A stretch of DNA of 64,000 bases, from contig NC_136002.1 of the NCBI RefSeq assembly GCF_048128805.1, forward strand, positions 27,887,602 through 27,951,601. Direction: 5' to 3'. The notes beneath the pieces are model-generated. The model saw only the letters and a list, made by a program, of their open reading frames with translations. It searched no databases and was not told where the DNA came from. How positions within the stretch are numbered: the stretch's first letter is position 1; every line of letters begins with the position of its first letter. Of this stretch, positions 1-35,730 are shown piece by piece. The stretch comes from Centroberyx gerrardi (taxonomy: Eukaryota; Chordata; Actinopteri; Beryciformes; Berycidae). The translations under genes and the position numbers were made by a program.

Positions 1-305
1 TCTGTATGTGACTGTCTCACTATGCACCCAAACGGCTTCAATCTTGTAATTGCCTGCTTGATTGTGGGAGGGGACTGGGAACTAATATAATATGCATATT
101 AGTGATAAAAAAAAAAAACAACTATTTGATTGACACCAATATGGAAACAGATTTATGGTTACGGGGGGAAACACATCAATAAACTCACAACTTCCATATG
201 GATGTGTCTTGTCTCTTTGATAGATAGATAGATAGATGGGGAATATTGATAGACAGTCATTATATAGTGGAGTGTCAACCCAGCACACACACACACACAC
301 ACACA

Positions 306-366
306 TCTTAATGCTTTGGCAATATTGTTCTAAACTTTCATGCCAATAAAGCCTATTGAATTGAAC
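306..366 (+). repeat. LINE-type 3' tail fragment next to a short (CA)n
   Basis: A short (CA)n run (about 285-304) is followed by a segment ending in AATAAAGCCTATTGAATTGA, a form commonly seen at the 3' ends of fish LINEs. No reverse-transcriptase reading frame remains nearby. A (GATA)n stretch lies just upstream at about 221-238. Assignment to a LINE is from recollection of the tail motif only. Confidence 0.4.
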
Positions 367-584
367 TGATGGGGAATATAATAGTGAGCAATAACAAGAT
401 GCTATATTGTCAAATCAGCAAATAATTTGCATACATATAAAGCCATTAGATGGGGCTATGGATGAATAAAGAAACAGACCAAGGCCTATGATATATATTG
501 TTTTGAATAAATACTATAAATTGTTTTGAATACATAGTAGATTTTGTTTTGATTATATGTTAGAGGAAAAAGGAAGAAAAAACC

Positions 585-793
585 CCAAGGCACTCTCCTC
601 TGTATAAAGTTAAAAAGGCTTTATCACTATTGGCTATTTCATGTTAAAATGTGAGAAAAGCTTCTTCAGGGTGCAGAGAACAATGAAACACTGTTCTCTC
701 TCCCCGCCCGGCCCGGCGTTTTCTAACATTTTAACATGAAATAGCAGAGAATAATAAAGGATTTTCAACTTTATACAGAGGAGAGTGCCTTGG
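585..793. repeat. 209-bp imperfect palindrome (fold-back sequence)
   Basis: Left arm 585-652 and right arm 727-793 are imperfect reverse complements. Each outer end reads CCAAGGCACTCTCCTCTGTA on its own strand, and the inner parts share GCTATTTCATGTTAAAATGT. The spacer holds a smaller hairpin, with AGAGAACA pairing with TGTTCTCT around 676-701, and a GC-rich patch. No coding potential is seen. It could be a fold-back or MITE-like element, or two inverted copies of a short repeat. Confidence 0.7.
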
Positions 794-1911
794 ATTTTGT
801 CTTCTTTTTATGGACTCGCCATATTTCCAACGAGCAGCTCCAGTGAACAGCGTCCCTCTTCTGATCAACACTGAATATATGTTATTTTGAATAAATCGTG
901 CACATTCCTGCCTATTCAGTGGATTGATCTTTGTAGTTTCTGTGATCATTTATGAATGGGGCATATTTCAACTGATTCATCATTTGCTGGCTGACTGAGG
1001 GGATTTCCAGGAAGGGAGGGGGGGGGGGGGGGGCGTCCTATTTCTCAAATGACAAAACAGAAACCTGTGGCTCATATACCTGGATGTAAAAAAACCAAAA
1101 TGATTCAACACAGGTGACTCATCATAATCATTACATGGCACAAGTTGAGTAAAGTCCACATGACTGACAGGCTACTAAAAATAGGAAAAGTGAAACCCTC
1201 GCTTCAAATGATTTTTTGGAGAGAATAACACAGCAAATAAACATTATTTTTGGTCATTTATTTCAACTGTGCGCTGTTTTCTCTTCCTTGGAAATATAGC
1301 CACGCCCACTGCAAAAAAAACACAGCAAACTCGCCAGGTGGAACTATGTTGTAAACTTTAAGGATGACCGGGATTATTATCAGATTATGGTGCGTTTTAT
1401 CATCAAATTTAAGCAATTTCTCGCCAAATTCCCCAGAAAACCCTCTAAACACTTCCTGATTCCACCTGTGGCGGGCAGGTAACCGGACGTGGTTGCAGGT
1501 GTCTCGCGGACACGCCCGCAGAAACCTGACGCTCCCGGAAAACTTTTTTTTTTTTTTTTTGTCGTTGCAGTCACTCTCAGTCAGGTAGTCGACGTATTTT
1601 TGTTACACAGACATTTGGGAACATCTCGGCAGAAGAAGAGCCTCCATTAAAGCGCATTACAAGCTATTTCCCCCGTTGTGCCTGCTTTTGTGAATAGCTA
1701 TTTTCTTTAATTAGGCTTATTTTACTCCAATTTTGTGCTCGGTGGGTGAAAACGTTGACAAACACCAGGATCTCTTTGGCGACGACAGGCCCGCAGATTC
1801 ACCTTGGAAACCGAGAGGGAGGACAGAAACTAACAAGTCAGCCAAAAGAAGAAGAGTGGGTTTTTTTTTGGTTTTTTTATTCTAGCAGTCTAGTCCAAGC
1901 ACTGACCGGTC
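794..1911. other. Upstream region and probable 5' UTR of st14
   Basis: No gene is recognised here. The stretch holds a G16 run (about 1018-1033), a T-run near 1545-1560 and no reading frame resembling a protein family. The last few hundred bases before 1912 probably contain the st14 promoter and 5' UTR, since no coding exon of st14 is missing upstream of the ATG. No TATA box stands out. Confidence 0.4.
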
Positions 1912-15335
<13,424 letters not shown>

Positions 15336-16477
15336 GGAGCCGGTCCAGCAAGGCCCGAGGACACGGACACGGACATGAACACGAACACGGACTGGACGAC
15401 AAGTACTTGTTGTTTCAGTCGAGCACCACTCTCCCTTTTCGGCTGATGTAGTGGAAACTTCGCTCCTATTCACAGCTGCAGTGGACAGTGCACTGTTTGC
15501 TTGAAGAGCAACTGCAACAAATTGTTATGCACACTGCGATTTTATGACTTCTGGTTTTGGTTTTAAATATTTTTGAAATGTAAATAAATGTTTTATTTTT
15601 GTGTTTTTAGGTATTGTCATTGTGTGTTTTGATGGAGAACAATATTATGTGCCACAAATGAGAAGTAGCTTTTAGGTGCGATTGTTACACGTGTACAGAT
15701 ATGAAATGCACACCTGTGAGATATTCTTTCAATCTGTTGTCCAACAATCATATTACAATTGATGCAATCCTTTATCAGTGGCCTTACTATGAATCACCTT
15801 CCCCTTTTCCTTGTTGTCTTTGTCCTGAATTGTATAAAGGGAAGCAAAGTGACAGCAAGCTCAAGTCCATCCTACCTCCTATGGCTTGGTATCTTACGCA
15901 TTTAGTTAGTATGTTCAGATTTTAGTCCGACCAGGAACCCCGACTTGAAGGGAATGAGAAAGAGCCGGTGACGTGATTGTTCGCTTTTAAATGCATGAGC
16001 ATTTTCTTCAGGGATTGCATTTCATTTTAAGATGTGAAATACTTTTATATCCGAATAAAACACAGAGTAAAATAGGTGGTTTTGTTTTTAGTTTTTAATC
16101 TTCTATGTCTAACATGCCTATATGACCCTCATGCACTAAACGCAATGACATTATAGACTGGGCAAGCTGTACTATCTCAAATCTGCTGTGTAAATGTGTA
16201 TTTTATATAGTATGTGTTTTTAAATAAAACATTCCTAATAATGCCACCAATTCTTTGCATGTCTGTTTTGATGCACTGACATGCATTTAATAGCCTACTT
16301 ATTGCAAGGCTTTGCTTCAATATTACCATATATGTATTCCCTTACACCTAATTTTAGCTGAATTATACTGTGCAATATTTGCATTACAAATTCCTGAAGT
16401 CTCCTCCTCCAGCAGGACGTGTTGGAGAACAAAAAGCTCTGTCAGGAGAGAGGAGAGAGATTTGCATTGTGCATACG
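15336..16477. other. st14 3' UTR and spacer before the lipase-like gene
   Basis: AT-rich DNA with several AATAAA hexamers and no coding region. It probably contains the st14 3' UTR and the promoter of the following gene. Confidence 0.5.
15583..15588 (+). terminator. Poly(A) signal of st14
   Basis: An AATAAA lies about 250 nt after the st14 stop codon in A/T-rich DNA. Other AATAAA copies near 16055 and 16222 could serve longer 3' UTRs. Confidence 0.6.
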
Positions 16478-19400
16478 ATGATGGACAGATGGACATGGAG
16501 ACGGAGAACTGGTGGACTCTGTAAAGCTGTCAGGAACTTCTGCTCATTCTGGGTCCAGGTGCAGATGGTGTTTTGTCTATTGTATGATCCTGTAATCAGT
16601 AAGTCACAGAACATGCTCCTTAAATCCTCATTAAGTGCAGTTGCTGTATGTTTAAGTGGATATTCTGCGTAATATGTAGAAATACTTGTATTGTCTTTGT
16701 ATAAAAAACGTTCTCATCCAGGTGACCTTGTCCACTGTGGGGATTTCCTCAGCAGCAGCCCCGCCTCTCCACAGCTGCAGCTCTTAAGGTTTTCAGGTGA
16801 GAGCGGTCCCTGCGGTTCTCCCTTTGAGGTGACGCCAAATCTCTCAGGGTCTCTCTGGGACCCGGACAATCCAACCGTAGTGATCGTGCCGGGCAGGAGG
16901 CCGCCCGCAGCTCCGCCCGGCTGGGTGGGGATCATGGCCCGGGAGCTGCTGCTGCTGGAGGGGCGGAGGAACGTGCTGGCAGCGGACTGGCTGCTGCCGC
17001 CGGAGCAGGAGATCGCGGATGGAGCCGGGCAGATCGGCGAGAGGCTGGGACAAAGCATCCGGGCGCTGCTGGTGAGTTAACGCCGCACGGGTCAAGGTGC
17101 ACCTCTTCTTCTCCTGTGATGCCCAGCAGCGATAGGCAGGCCTCGCTGAAGTTTGTTTATTTGCTAATCAAAAATAATGCACAGCCATCAGTCATGCATT
17201 AATTAAACTCACTGATGATAACTTAAGCTTATTTCCAATGTGGTTCTCTTTTAAAAGACAACAAGGCTAAGAAAACATGTCATTGGCCGAAATAAGTCAC
17301 AGAACATACCATAAGAAAACACATCAGATAAATAATTCTATAAAAAACAAGCATATAAAATGAGCTTGCTAATTGCAATTTTCAAAACAAACATCAGCTA
17401 AAAATTTGAATAGTTCCCATGAGTGATATTAAATGAGTGCTTTACTCTGCAATATTACTCAACATACACCTCTTTACCTTCATCTTAAATGAGGTTTGGT
17501 TATTTTTCCTCCAGGAAAGGGGTTCCTCTGCAGAAATGTTCCACTTAATAGGATTTGGAGTAGGAGCCCATGTTGCTGGTTCTGCTGGCCGTTCTCTGCA
17601 TGGAGCCATCGGCAGAATCACAGGTGGGCTACCTGCAGGTTACGCTCTTAGTAGTTATTAGTAGTTTTGAACAAAGTAGCTTTTACTTTGTAACACAGCA
17701 TCATTTATTTTTCCCTCAGGTCTGGATCCATTTGCGCCCGTCTTTTCAGAGACAGATAAACAAGTTTCTTTGAATTACACTGATGCACAGTATGTGGATG
17801 TGGTCCACACCAACTTCAATGGTAAGATCAGTTGTTGTAGGTATCACATTACACCCAATTTTAAGTTTCTACAATAATGCTTTGACCCCTCTGAGGAAAT
17901 GCATATGTGTAGGGAGCTATGTTGGAGTGTATCCAGGATAGATGCAGTGAAAATTTCAGTTGCCTTGTGTAAGTATGACAGTAATCTTCTTCTCTTCTTC
18001 TCTTTTTTGCTAATTAAATGATCTCTTCAGCTAATGAACCTGTGGCTGCCTTGGGGTTTTCCAGACCAGTGGGCCATGTTGATTTCTACATAGGTAGCGG
18101 ACATGAGCATCCTGGTTGCCCTCAAGCTCTCATGCATAGTAAGTATGTAAGATAATGTAATGTCACATCAGTGGGACAGTGGACCCGAAGACCGACCTGC
18201 CCCAGTCTGGATGATCCTCTGCTGTGCTCCTGCAGGTGAGCAGTACTTGCTCTGCAGCCACCGCCGCGCCTTCCAGCTTTTCACCAGCTCCATCCAGGCC
18301 GCATGCAAACTCACCGCCCTTCCCTGTGAGAGTGTGTCTGACTTTGAGAAGACGCTCTGCACACACTGCCACCTGCCTGGGCTCAGTGTCTGCCCACAGC
18401 TGGGTATGGGAAACGTAAAAAACTGTTTTATTCACATCTGTTATCAGAATCAGAATCCTTTTATTGGCCAAGTATATTTGCACATACAAGGAATTTAGCT
18501 TAGTGGTTGCTTGTGCACTTTGTTAAAAGACAGAACAAATGAACACAATATGAACCAATAAAAACAGTAGGCTATATAAATAAAACAGTGTATAAAAAAA
18601 AAACCAAAACAAATGGAAACAGTAGAAGAAAAGGATAAGATCAGAATCAAATACAGAATATAGTTATTGCACTGTAATTGCACTGTTTGAGTATTGCACT
18701 ATATTGGATAAAATAAATAAATAAAACAAAAACAAAAAAACATAATAAATGGAACGGTTTTTAATCATCTGCCATTGAAACACGGGGAATATGCAGATTT
18801 TCATTCCAAAGAAACCCGACAGCAGCTGATTTCATGGATCAAAACATCTAATCAGTGAAATCAGCTGCTGTAGTGTTTCGGTTGGAATGAAAACTTGCAT
18901 ACTGTTGGGAGACGATGGCATATGATTGAAAACCCCACTGTATTATCAGATAGTGCTGGTATGCAGAGAAAGAACTGGAGGATTTTGGGTCTGTCATCAC
19001 CACAATCTTTTCTGCCAATAGGATATGACATCAGCTGGCTGCCTCCGAACCGCCCTGTCCGCTTCAAGCAAGTCACAGCCGTCCTAGACATCTCAGCAAC
19101 TGCCCCGTACTGCGGTCAGGACGCAGGTGGATTGTCACAGTTTGGTTTACAAGAGGAGGTTGGCTTTATGTAGTAATATCTGATTTATGTGTCTTTTTTT
19201 TTTTTAGTCTCCCCGTTTCTTCTGGAGATTCATCTTGAGGGAAACACCTCACTTCAGGCACAGTTATTCATTCAGCTAAAGGGAGATCTCAACAAAACTT
19301 CCATCATGCTGGTGTCAGGGTGAGGGATCATCTTCGTTTGTATCTTAAGATGGTATATTTCGCTTTTTTATTTCCATTAACAACAAACCTCTAATTACAC

Positions 19401-19803
19401 CTCTACTGTTTCTACAAGCAGTCCTTCCATGGTGGATTTTCAGCCACATAAGGTGTATCGCTTCCTGATTTCAGTGGACCATGTAGAAGACTTCAAAACC
19501 ATGTCACTTAAATTCTATTCAGAGCGTCTATTATACTTCCAGTGGATGAAAAGGAGAATTAAAATCAGCTACATGCTGCTGACTCAGCTTCCTACACATG
19601 CAGGGTAAACATGTCCGCTCCCAACAGTCTGCTGTACCCAGGAACCACAGTATCTACCGTCCCGTCCCGGACACTAATCTTTTGCTTTCTCCCACAGAAA
19701 TGTTTACTGGAGGAGGAGTGTATCCGCTGTGGAAAATCAAGTCATTCAAGTTGATCTTCAAACTTCAAAAGGCACCCATCTACTAAAGAAATCTAAATTA
19801 TGA
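16478..19803 (+). CDS. Catalytically dead pancreatic-lipase-family protein, PLA1A/LIPH-like (10 exons, 487 aa)
   Basis: Exons: 16478-16598, 16722-17071, 17515-17623, 17720-17821, 18031-18138, 18236-18403, 19022-19126, 19208-19319, 19422-19604, 19698-19803; phases are consistent throughout. The N-terminus (MMDRWTWRRR then FCSFWVQVQMVFCLLY) could be a signal peptide, so it is probably secreted. The fold resembles phospholipase A1 members such as PLA1A: VGHVDFYIGSGHEHPGCP, then QYLLCSHRRA and VCPQLGYDISWLP. Asp196 (GLDPF) and His272 (CSHRRA) of the triad remain. The nucleophile motif GxSxG is GFGVG (Gly172 for Ser), and the oxyanion-loop HGF is PGR. It is therefore not expected to hydrolyse lipid by the family mechanism, yet the frame is intact. 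A binding or carrier role is only inference. An in-frame ATG at 16370 is an alternative start. Confidence 0.85.
18440..18530. repeat. Dispersed teleost repeat fragment in lipase-like intron 6
   Basis: AATCAGAATCCTTTTATTGG and the following ACATACAAGGAATTTAGCTT match, from memory, a very common fish interspersed repeat. It has no coding content. Confidence 0.5.
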
Positions 19804-19838
19804 TTTGGTCCTGTCATGTTATCACTGCCAGAGTTAGT

Positions 19839-19844
19839 AAATAA
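19839..19844 (+). terminator. Poly(A) signal of the lipase-like gene
   Basis: An AATAAA lies 36 nt past the stop codon, implying a very short 3' UTR. Confidence 0.6.
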
Positions 19845-20416
19845 ACAAAAAATTTAATACATTCATGGTAGGGGAGACTGGGGTAAAATTAGTCACTTTT
19901 TACATCTTGTGCTTCTAATGCAAAATAAATGTGTATTTATTCAAAACAAAAATTGCTATATACATATATTTAAGATTGTTGGGCATCCATGTCAATTAAA
20001 ACATTTTCTGAAACAAGTTGGTCTTTTGTCTTAACTCACACTAAGTTGAGCATGAGGATGAAGTTGAGGTCTGTGGGGATAAAACGTGCCACTCCTCCAT
20101 ACCTTAGTACAGAGCAAACTGTACTGGTACTATTTTAGGAAATAATATAACTTGTTTCATTTCAATGAAGCAACAAAGGTTACACAACTTAAAACCCTTT
20201 TTGTCCTTTTCAGTCTTTTCTTCCCAGCATGTATGTCTCTTCTGAGAATTATATTCTAAAATATATTCATTTCTGTTATTTTCAAAAGGATAATAATGCA
20301 AGACTTAACTCGCCCCAGGGCTAGTGGCACATCTTACCCCACAAGATAAAGATAAAGCCTCAAACGTATCTACTTCCAGATAGATACAAAATCATCTTTA
20401 CTATGATGAAATAACC

Positions 20417-20460
20417 TGATCACAGATTCAGGGTTTTTTCCCCCCCTAAATCTGTGATCA
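20417..20460. repeat. Perfect 12-bp inverted repeat (hairpin)
   Basis: TGATCACAGATT (20417-20428) and AATCTGTGATCA (20449-20460) flank a 20-nt loop with T and C runs. Confidence 0.8.
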
Positions 20461-20519
20461 CATGACTCATTTTGTCACATCACCCGTTTCTCCCCTACTG
20501 TAAGACATTTTACATAAAA

Positions 20520-20590
20520 GTGTCCATCAAATGCCATAAAGTCGCTTTGAACAAAAGCGTCTGCTAAATGACATAATGTAATCTAATGCA
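20520..20590 (+). repeat. V-SINE-type conserved 3' tail fragment
   Basis: It contains GTCGCTTTGAACAAAAGCGT followed by CTGCTAAATGACATAATGTA, the conserved tail shared by many fish tRNA-derived SINEs. The tRNA-like head is absent. Confidence 0.6.
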
Positions 20591-21149
20591 TAAGTAGCTT
20601 CATTTTGACACTTCTGCTGCTGTGTATACGCTGATAACGACGAGCATTTTTTTCTCAATAAAGTTCATTCACAGAAAGAGCATTTTCTGTGAGAATTACG
20701 GACCGAATATCTGTCTTGTAATGTCTGTGTTTTCGGGGGACTTTTAGGGGAACGGACCGGGAAATGGTCCCACCATGTTATTGTTCCGCTACCCTCTACT
20801 CCACATAAGCTGTGACGGTATTTGTATTATTTTGGTTTAGAAGTTATTTTTCACTCACAGTCGTGGGATAATATTGTCACATCAACTCAAAGATAGCCAC
20901 TCGCAGCTATTTTAAGGACTTGTACTTTGGTTGGAAGGATAAATGCAAAACATAAGGTTAAGGTTTTAAATGAATGGGACGCTGTTAGCTAGTCAGTAAC
21001 TTACCGAAGTTGTCCGTGTGGTTTGCGAAGCCAGGCAGCTCCGGACATGCGGGTTTCTCACATCATCGGTGAATAAATGTGCAGCTATTTAAAAAGACAT
21101 AAGACTAACTGACTTTAGGCTCCAGCTTGGTGGGGTTGGGGGTGTAAAT

Positions 21150-31815
<10,666 letters not shown>

Positions 31816-31925
31816 CGGACCAGACCGCCTGAAGCACAGCACATGATCCCCGTCTGTCTCTGCTCTGTCGAGGAAAAAGTCCTCATCAAGTCAGTCACGT
31901 GTGACCAACTTTAACCTTTTGCTGG

Positions 31926-31931
31926 AATAAA
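31926..31931 (+). terminator. Poly(A) signal of dhx34
   Basis: AATAAA lies 111 nt after the stop codon and is followed by a T-rich element. Confidence 0.7.
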
Positions 31932-32227
31932 ACATTTTTTAGGTAATTTTTGTGTTACTGTTCTACTTCCTGTTTGTACTTCAGGAGGGCTATGAGTGTT
32001 ATTGCTTCCCCCTAATGGTCGTTGGATGTATTTTGCTATTTGCCTTTACAGATCTTTCAGTGCATTACTACATGTGAAGAGACTCATTACAAAAAAAAAG
32101 GGAAAAAAGTGACACCTACTCTTCCAAAGTAATTGATAGTACAAAATGAAAACAAGTTACGGTATTTTTCAAAGGCCAGTAAGTAACAAAACACGTTTAT
32201 AGACTGGATCCTCTTCAGCTGAAGGTT

Positions 32228-32722
32228 GGTAACGCTTTATTTTCCTAGAAGGGAACTGTTCATTTCTTAGGATGTTTCCTGGAAAGAACCATTAAATTAT
32301 GTACTAATTATAGGGAGAATAGAGAAAGAGTTCAGTGGTAGTTGGTAAGTTCCTCCAATTTCTTCTGTTGTTTCCAAGACAGAACCATGAAATTATGTAG
32401 TTGTTATATAGAAAATTAGAAATGAACTAAAATTAATTAAGAATTCAACTTATAACTATATTATATAATTATATGAATAATGACTTCTGATAGTTGACCT
32501 CTACCTATTATTTTTCCAATAAATAGATTATAGTTTTGCAGTTCTTTTCCAGGAAATTCTTTTAGAAATTGACAGTAACTTATCGACTCACCAGACTGCT
32601 TACATTTTCTGTATAACTACTACATCATTTCATGGTTCTTCCCAGGAAACTTCCTAAGAAATTAACAGTTCCTTTCTAGGAAATAGTTAGGAAATTGTGG
32701 ACCCAGAAAATAAAGCGTTACC
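32228..32722. mobile_element. Fold-back MITE with long terminal inverted repeats (495 bp)
   Basis: It begins GGTAACGCTTTATTTTC and ends GAAAATAAAGCGTTACC. The complementarity extends inward about 90-100 bp with gaps: TTTCTTAGGATGTTTCCTGG on the left pairs with CCCAGGAAACTTCCTAAGAA on the right. No ORF, and target duplication not identified. Confidence 0.8.
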
Positions 32723-33497
32723 CTCCTATTTCCAAAATTCTTAAGATTGCATTTTGGAATAGAAGTCTTCATAATTTATAGAATACAGTTTCCATACAGT
32801 GCTTGGGAAAAGGCACGGTCAGTAAATGACAGACATGCACACGCGACATAGAAGAACACACGTTAATTTAAAATATAGAGTGAGGGTTTAATAATGATAC
32901 AAACCCACGATATGTAACACCTCAAAGCAGCACATTGGCACAAAGTCAGAAGTAAGACAGCACGGAAGATAAAAACCTGTCTCAAAAAAATAAATAAAGA
33001 ATCAGAATAAATATCTCAATAAATAAATAAACAGGTAATATCTCATTAATTACTTTGAAACTAATAAATACGTACATTTGAAAATATGCACATTGGCAGA
33101 AATCAATAACCCAAAAAGTAAATAGTACTTAATACAGAGTTACTTAGAAATCATAAGTTATTGATTACTCAAATCAAAAGGCACATTTATTAAGATGTAA
33201 GAATGGGGCCTTCGGTTGTGATCGCATGACTCTCAGTACTGTACTCTAACACCGTTTCTGAACCAGAAGTAGCAAACTGTGTGCGATGGCTTGACTAGTT
33301 CTGTATATCTGCACCATCGAGGAACTTGTGTATTTGTGTGTGTGCGGATCTATCCACTGCAGACGTGTGGGGTGTGTGTGTGTGTGTGAGGGGTTAGGGT
33401 GAGGGAATGGCAGTCTAGTGACTGTCTGAGTTGGTGGTTTGTCTCCTGCCAGTGCGACAGGGTGTGTGTTTTGTTTTTTTTAAGTGGACCAACGTAG

Positions 33498-33699
33498 CTG
33501 GCAGGGTGGCCTAGTGGTGAGGAAGACCGTCCCATAGCCAGGAGGTCACAGGTTGATCCCGGCAACAGCCAATGTGTTCATCAACAGACGTGGTTTTTCC
33601 TGTCAAAGTGTCCCGGAGCAAGACACTGAACCCCGACCTGCTCGCTCACTGTAAGTCACTTTGGATAAGAGTTCTTGGCTAAATCTAAAATGTAAATAA
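33498..33699 (+). repeat. V-SINE (tRNA-derived SINE)
   Basis: The tRNA-like head has a box A-like GTGGCCTAGTGGTGAGG and a box B-like CACAGGTTGATCCC. It is followed by the core words GCAAGACACTGAACCCCGAC and the conserved tail GTCACTTTGGATAAGAG. Head, core and tail are all present, so it is near full length, though the tail is diverged. Confidence 0.8.
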
Positions 33700-33881
33700 T
33701 CCGGTGAAGCTTTCCGAAAGGTTCGTTCTGCCGTAATCCCCCCAGGTCTAACAGGTCTAATCCTCCATCTGCAACATGACACTGTAGTAAAACTGGGCTC
33801 AAAACAACACAGCCAGTCAATGTTGGTCGGTTCCCTCATATGTATTCCCCTCTTCGATATTAAAGGAGAATGCTGTTGGAT

Positions 33882-34604
33882 TTAAAGGAAAAATCCACCC
33901 TCAGACACTCTTTCACAGTTAGATATAATCAATCTGTGATGTTCATTGCATTCCAGGAGCTATTTTGTGAAGTAATTCACTTTTTTGGTGGGCCCACTCT
34001 CCCTCAACTGGCCTCGTCTACTTCTACTTCATTCTCTGATTTCCTACATTTCCCAGAATGCCTTTCAACAACCCCCAGGGAACGGGGCGCAAACTTGTTG
34101 CATTCAGCTGTTCGTTATAGGTTTAGGTGGAGAGAGCAATAACAATAGCAGTAGTGGAGCAAGAGTTTTTCTGGTTGAGCAAAAGTGAGAGTTGCACCTC
34201 TTACTCAAAACATGACATATCTTCTGGCTGCATTGCATTCTGGTCAATTGAGGCTACTGTGGGTGGAGAAATTGGTCTCTCTGCCTCTTCTATGACGGAT
34301 TTCTCCCTGTATGATTGTAGAACGTTGGTGCAAAATGTTGAGTCTCGAAAGAAGCTCTTGCTCTTTGAATCTGAGGGACTGACACCAAAACCTGATGTTT
34401 ACCATTGAGATTTTACTGTACATGTGCTCTGCTATTAAACTCTACTGTAGCTGTGCTGAAAATGACGTCATCTACGTTTGGCCAGTTATCCACAGGAATA
34501 AGAAAAATCCACGACCAAACAACAAAATGGACCCAGAAATGCAAAGTACATCACCAATAGCTGTTTTTTAAGTGTTAAAGTATTATAGGGTGGATTTTCC
34601 TAAA
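33882..34604. mobile_element. Non-autonomous DNA transposon of about 720 bp
   Basis: It starts TTTAAAGGAAAAATCCACCC and ends AGGGTGGATTTTCCTAAAG, an inverted repeat with one indel. The intervening DNA has no transposase-like frame. Superfamily not determined. Confidence 0.65.
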
Positions 34605-35684
34605 GTCCAGCATTACACTGATGGAAACCTTCCTCACATACTATTTACGCTCAAGTGTTTCTAAAGCATAGTACATCCGCAGCAATTTGGATAGACTACG
34701 CACAATGTTAGAACCAGAAGGACCATTTCTAATTCTGCACCACCTCATAGATTGCTAAGAGGTAGAGGGAGAGTTTGAACAGGGTCAGAGGGTGGGAGTT
34801 AAAATAGCAGCTTTTTAGACTTCATACTTTAAAGCAACATTCAGCAAACACATCTGCCACTGTGCCCAAACAAAAGACCTAGCTCATTCATCTTTTCAAG
34901 TTAATGTGTGTCTTCTCTTATCACAGGGTCAACAGTCTACGGCACGCCAGTTTAAAACGCCACACCTGCGAACGACGTGCTGCTGCTCAAAGACAATTTT
35001 GTGTTCTGGTTTATGTTTTTTCTTTTTCTTTTCTGCTCTGTGTCAGACACAAAAGCGCACCGCCATATTCAGTTCACTGGCTTTTCAGGTTTCTGCTTCC
35101 TTTTTCCTCACGTGATCAGCTGGTACAAAAATAGTCTTTTCAATACATTGTTCATTGCACTATATTTTTTGGTGGTGTCTCGTTTGAAGGCCTAGACAGG
35201 TCTACAGATTGGTCGGCATGGGGCTCTGTCTTGTTTTTCTTTGGGGTCGGGGCTGTATACGGTCACTGTGTACATTAGGTAGAACAGACTGTCTCGCTCA
35301 GAGGCCTCGGTTGTAAGCACCTTGACTGATTCAACAAGTACAGTGATGGGATGGGATGTTTTCTATGATTAATAGTCTGAAAAAACATGGAAAGATGCGG
35401 GAAAAAAATCGGCGTAAACTGTGGGTGTTTTATGTTTGACACATGTTTTTGAATTATTTTTTTTCTTCAAAACAGAAACAGAACCTTGTTTATGGTTACA
35501 AAGGACCATGATGAATCACATTATGACTTTTAAGTCTTTGTGGTTGTCATTGCAACTTCCCTTACATTAATTGTCCCTTTGCATTGGATAACCTTTCTCC
35601 CACAAAAGTTCCTACTTTAACACTGTGTTCTACAACTTTAACCAAAAGACAACACTAGTGGTCTCAGATGCTCTTACTTCCTTG

Positions 35685-35685
<1 letters not shown>

Positions 35686-35729
<44 letters not shown>
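35686..35729 (+). repeat. (CT)n microsatellite
   Basis: A CT-dinucleotide run of about 40 bp lies in the spacer or spred3 3' UTR and is read as (GA)n in a spred3 transcript. Confidence 0.95.

Positions 35730-35730
<1 letters not shown>

Larger units (their letters stand above)
19804..21149. other. Spacer between the lipase-like gene and dhx34
   Basis: No gene seen. It holds an unclassified repeat whose outer words are GACTGGGGTAAAAT (about 19873) and ATCTTACCCCAC (about 20330), a hairpin at 20417-20460, a SINE tail at about 20520-20590, and the dhx34 promoter with 5' UTR in the last few hundred bases. Confidence 0.5.

Noticed and set aside
16478-19803. Lipase-like gene as a pseudogene
   Set aside because: Ten exons with consensus splice sites, matching phases and a total length divisible by three argue for an expressed protein, despite loss of the catalytic serine.
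20417-20460. Inverted repeat with T-run as a transcription terminator
   Set aside because: Rho-independent terminators are bacterial. In this nuclear context it is just a small hairpin beside a SINE fragment.
33498-33570. tRNA-like head near 33.5 kb as a tRNA gene
   Set aside because: Box A and B are present but the cloverleaf does not close, and it continues into SINE core and tail.
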